Positions 61,676-64,000 of a stretch of DNA of 64,000 bases are shown here, piece after piece. Every line of letters starts with the position of its first letter. Position 1 is the stretch's first letter. A model generated the notes under the pieces. The model ran no database searches, was not told the origin of the DNA, and saw only the letters and a program-made list of their open reading frames with translations. The position numbers and the translations under genes were made by a program. The stretch is from Bradyrhizobium oligotrophicum S58 (lineage in GTDB: Bacteria > Pseudomonadota > Alphaproteobacteria > Rhizobiales > Xanthobacteraceae), in contig NC_020453.1 of NCBI RefSeq assembly GCF_000344805.1, positions 992,001 through 1,056,000 on the forward strand, in the 5' to 3' direction.

Positions 61676-63018
61676 TGGTCAACCCGTGTTGGCAGGCGGC
61701 AGGTGTGAGCAACCCAGGCGGCGTTCTGAAGCAGCTCACGGTCAGAGCCATGGCGTCCAATGAGCTGGAGACCGATCGGCAAGCCGTGGGCGCCGCAGAG
61801 CAGCGGCAGTGAGACGACAGGCAGACCGCACAGGCTCCAGGGCATGGCGAGACTCCCCGAGCCGGGACCTTCATCGAGCCTTGTCGCCTCGCCCGGCGCC
61901 GAAAGGGTCACAAGCACATCGTGCCGCGCGAACAGCTGCGACGTCAGTCTGATCAAGCGATCGGCCAACGCGTTCAACTCGATGTAACGTTTCGCGCTGA
62001 GCGCAATGCCGGCGGCAATTCCATCCTGCAGCGGTGGACACAGCTTGGCAGACAGATGCCGGGGCAGATCGCCGAAGCGAGCCGCCAGATGCGCGTTCAA
62101 GAGGCCAAGAGCCACCTCGATCGCATGGCCGAACTCGCTCGGAAGATCCAGTTCGTCGGCTGCTACCGGCAACGCACCGATGCAGGCCGTCAAAGCCTCG
62201 TCCACCTCCGGAGCGACCTGCTCGAATCCCGGTCCGCGCACCACGGCGAGCCTCGGGGGGCGGCCGATCCGATCGGCGGCGCCGTCGACAACAGGATCAA
62301 ATGCGCCGGCAAACAAGCAGAGATCCTGGACGGATCTCGCGAGATAGCCGATCTGCGCAAGCCGCGGCACCAGGATGTTGGAGCCTTCCATGCTTGCAAA
62401 CCCGAACGACGGCTTGAAGGCATACGCTCCGCAGAATGATGCCGGCAGCACCGTCGAGGCGGTGTGCTGAGTCCCGAGTGCAAGAGGCACCATTCGGTCG
62501 ACCACGGCTGCGGCTGAACCGGCCGAAGACACACCAGGTGATCGCCCAAGATCATTGGGATTGCGGGCAGCGCTCGGGTGATACATGCCGAACTCCGACG
62601 TCGTCGTCTTGCCGATGATGATGGCGCCGGCCCGCCTGAGGATCGCGACCGCCGCGGCGTCCGCTGCCGGGCGACGGTCGCGCAGCAGGCTGCTGCCATA
62701 TTCCGATGGCATGTCGATCGTGTCGAAGACGTCCTTGACGCCGATGGGCAGGCCGTGGAGCGGTCCGGCGAGCCGGCCTTCCGATTGCGCCTTGTCGGCG
62801 AGGAACGCCTGCTCCCGCCCCGTGTCCACCGCGAGATGACTGAAGGCGTGGACCTCGCCGTCGCGTGCCGCGATGCGAGCGAGGCAGGCCTCGAGCAGTG
62901 CGGTCGCGGACAGGCGCAGTTCGCGTATGGCCGAAGCTGCAGCCGTGGCTGTCAGCTGCGAAGGATCGCCATCCATCTGGCAAAGCTGATGCCGACTGTG
63001 TGGGATCGCGCTGGTCAT
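61672..63018 (-). CDS. Amidase-signature enzyme
   Basis: 448 aa with an amidase-signature fold: catalytic Lys in GLPIGVKDVFDTIDM, cis-Ser in PGVSSAGSAAAVVDRM, nucleophile region LGTQHTASTVLPASFCGAYA and KPSFGF. The glycine-rich box is atypical: the family normally has GGSSGGSA and a TGGSIR-like nucleophile block, here SSAGSA and HTASTV. It may still be active because Ser is retained at the key places. It lies in one overlapping operon with LivM and the two phosphatase-fold enzymes, so it could release an amide-linked substrate. Confidence 0.8.
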   Translation of the reverse strand: MTSAIPHSRHQLCQMDGDPSQLTATAAASAIRELRLSATALLEACLARIAARDGEVHAFSHLAVDTGREQAFLADKAQSEGRLAGPLHGLPIGVKDVFDTIDMPSEYGSSLLRDRRPAADAAAVAILRRAGAIIIGKTTTSEFGMYHPSAARNPNDLGRSPGVSSAGSAAAVVDRMVPLALGTQHTASTVLPASFCGAYAFKPSFGFASMEGSNILVPRLAQIGYLARSVQDLCLFAGAFDPVVDGAADRIGRPPRLAVVRGPGFEQVAPEVDEALTACIGALPVAADELDLPSEFGHAIEVALGLLNAHLAARFGDLPRHLSAKLCPPLQDGIAAGIALSAKRYIELNALADRLIRLTSQLFARHDVLVTLSAPGEATRLDEGPGSGSLAMPWSLCGLPVVSLPLLCGAHGLPIGLQLIGRHGSDRELLQNAAWVAHTCRLPTRVDH

Positions 63019-64000
63019 GATCGGCCCGTCTCCTCGAAGGTCTCGGCAGGTGCGAATGAGGTGGCGCTGGCCCCGCGCAGCCGTGAAGGCCAGGCGAACG
63101 CGTGTCGAGGCATCATCCCGTCACGAAAGGTCAGGACGCATGTTGCGAAGACGACGCCCTGGATCACCTGCACCCAGGCACCATAGGGAGCGAGAAAGTG
63201 CTGCATCGTGACCAGGACCGCAGCGCCGGCCAAGGGTCCGCCCAATGTGCCGAGGCCGCCTATGAGGCACATCAGAACAGCCTCTCCGGAGAGGTGCCAG
63301 TGTGCGCCGGACAAGGTCGCGAGCTGAAAGGCAACTGCACTCAGTGACCCCGCGAGGCCGGCGCAGCCGGCGGCGATCGCAAAGGCGAACAGCTTCAGGC
63401 CCCAGGCGTTCTGACCAAGGGACAGGGCGCGCCGCTCGTCGTCGCGGACTGCGACAAGCATCATCCCAAGCTGAGACGACAGCAGCCGCTTGATGCCGAA
63501 ATGGACGGAGCAGAAGGCGATGACCGCAAGCGCATAGACGGCGAGGTCGTTGCGCAGATCGATCAGACCGAACAGGACACCGCGCGGCACCGCCTGGAGC
63601 CCGTCTTCGCCATGCGTGAAGCTCGACTGGACGAACACGAAATAGACCATCTGGGCAACGGCGAGCGTGATCATGGCTTGATAGATGCCACGCCGCCGGA
63701 TCGCCAGCGCTCCCATGACGACGCCGAGCAGGATAGCGGCAGTGATTCCGGCCAGCATCGCGAGCTCTGGGGACATCGCCCATTCCTTCATGGCATGCGC
63801 CGTCACATAGGCGGCTGTCCCGTAGAGAGCCGCCTGGCCGAACGACATGACGCCGGCAAAACCGAGCAGGAAGTTGAATGACGCGGCAAGGATCGCAAAG
63901 CAGAAGATCTTGACCAGGAATATCGGATAGAGCAGGGCCGGCAGCAGAGCGAGCACGGCGGCGGCCATCGCCATGATCAGGATGCGTTCGAAATTCTGGC
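63015..64000 (-). CDS. livM: Branched-chain-type ABC permease LivM (5' end outside window)
   Basis: The frame remains open to the right edge (upstream residues QNFERILI precede the first in-window Met at 63974), so the start is not in view. About 320 aa visible with at least eight membrane helices; LivM-type blocks GFAGVMSFGQAALYGTAAYV and the EAA-like GQNAWGLKLFAFAIAAGCAG. Imports branched or amide-like solutes with LivH, LivG, LivF and a binding protein that must lie further right. Start overlap with the amidase (ATGA) places the importer and the enzymes in one operon. Confidence 0.9.
   Translation of the reverse strand, partial: QNFERILIMAMAAAVLALLPALLYPIFLVKIFCFAILAASFNFLLGFAGVMSFGQAALYGTAAYVTAHAMKEWAMSPELAMLAGITAAILLGVVMGALAIRRRGIYQAMITLAVAQMVYFVFVQSSFTHGEDGLQAVPRGVLFGLIDLRNDLAVYALAVIAFCSVHFGIKRLLSSQLGMMLVAVRDDERRALSLGQNAWGLKLFAFAIAAGCAGLAGSLSAVAFQLATLSGAHWHLSGEAVLMCLIGGLGTLGGPLAGAAVLVTMQHFLAPYGAWVQVIQGVVFATCVLTFRDGMMPRHAFAWPSRLRGASATSFAPAETFEETGRS

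Noticed and set aside
1..64000. CRISPR arrays
   Set aside because: No regularly spaced 25-40 base direct repeats with unique spacers were seen; the only short tandem repeats are the three iteron-like copies after repA.

Overview
The window is GC-rich and densely coded, with ATGA-type start/stop overlaps. It contains a partial type II secretion locus, a trb-type conjugation module with an RlxS/VirD2-like relaxase, several ABC importers and a LuxI/LuxR remnant. This points to an alphaproteobacterium of the Bradyrhizobium/Mesorhizobium kind (inferred from protein style only; no search was run).

Layout. (A) 1-5.9 kb: the end of a type II secretion operon (gspK, gspE, and gspL-, gspM- and gspN-like genes), followed by a diverged second gspK. 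(B) 5.9-11.5 kb: a graveyard. It holds fragments of a methyltransferase, GDP-fucose synthase, prepilin peptidase, a nucleotide-sugar dehydrogenase and an epimerase around one intact gene, manC. It also holds an orphan Rhs C-terminal tip with a nuclease-like domain and a candidate immunity gene. (C) 11.9-36.3 kb: the core of an integrative conjugative element (ICE). From the left it has a chopped tyrosine recombinase, a QseM-like DUF2285 gene, an RdfS-like HTH gene, repA with iteron-like repeats, DUF2840, traF, an internally deleted IS66 element, relaxase, traG, two ribbon-helix-helix genes, an MFS transporter, trbBCDEJ-(K)-LFGI, DUF2274, a C-terminally truncated luxI and an intact luxR. (D) 36.8-54.8 kb: a metabolic cassette. 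It comprises a ThDP enzyme, a class III aminotransferase, a PotABCD-type importer, a GntR/FCD regulator, hydantoinase/oxoprolinase A and B, and a dipeptide-type importer with a fused double ATPase. Similar TTGATGYA/TATCAA-like palindromes lie in front of each of its transcription units, which suggests one GntR regulon. (E) 54.8-57.7 kb: a decayed EamA permease, a split gene pair matching Msi172/Msi171 (FseA) of ICEMlSymR7A in the +1-frameshift arrangement, and an XRE regulator. (F) 57.7-64 kb: a GNAT-like protein, a SnoaL-like protein, then a minus-strand operon of LivM (partial), amidase, a phosphonoacetate-hydrolase-like enzyme and a second alkaline-phosphatase-superfamily enzyme.

How the parts fit. 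Regions C and E together carry the control parts known from ICEMlSymR7A: a LuxR/LuxI pair, a QseM-type DUF2285 anti-activator, FseA split over two frames, and an RdfS-like excision factor. Here the integrase is truncated, luxI is truncated, TrbK is reduced to 26 codons and no parA is visible next to repA. The element is therefore probably an immobilised or only trans-mobilisable ICE that still carries a complete mating apparatus and an 18-kb catabolic/import cargo between luxR and fseA.
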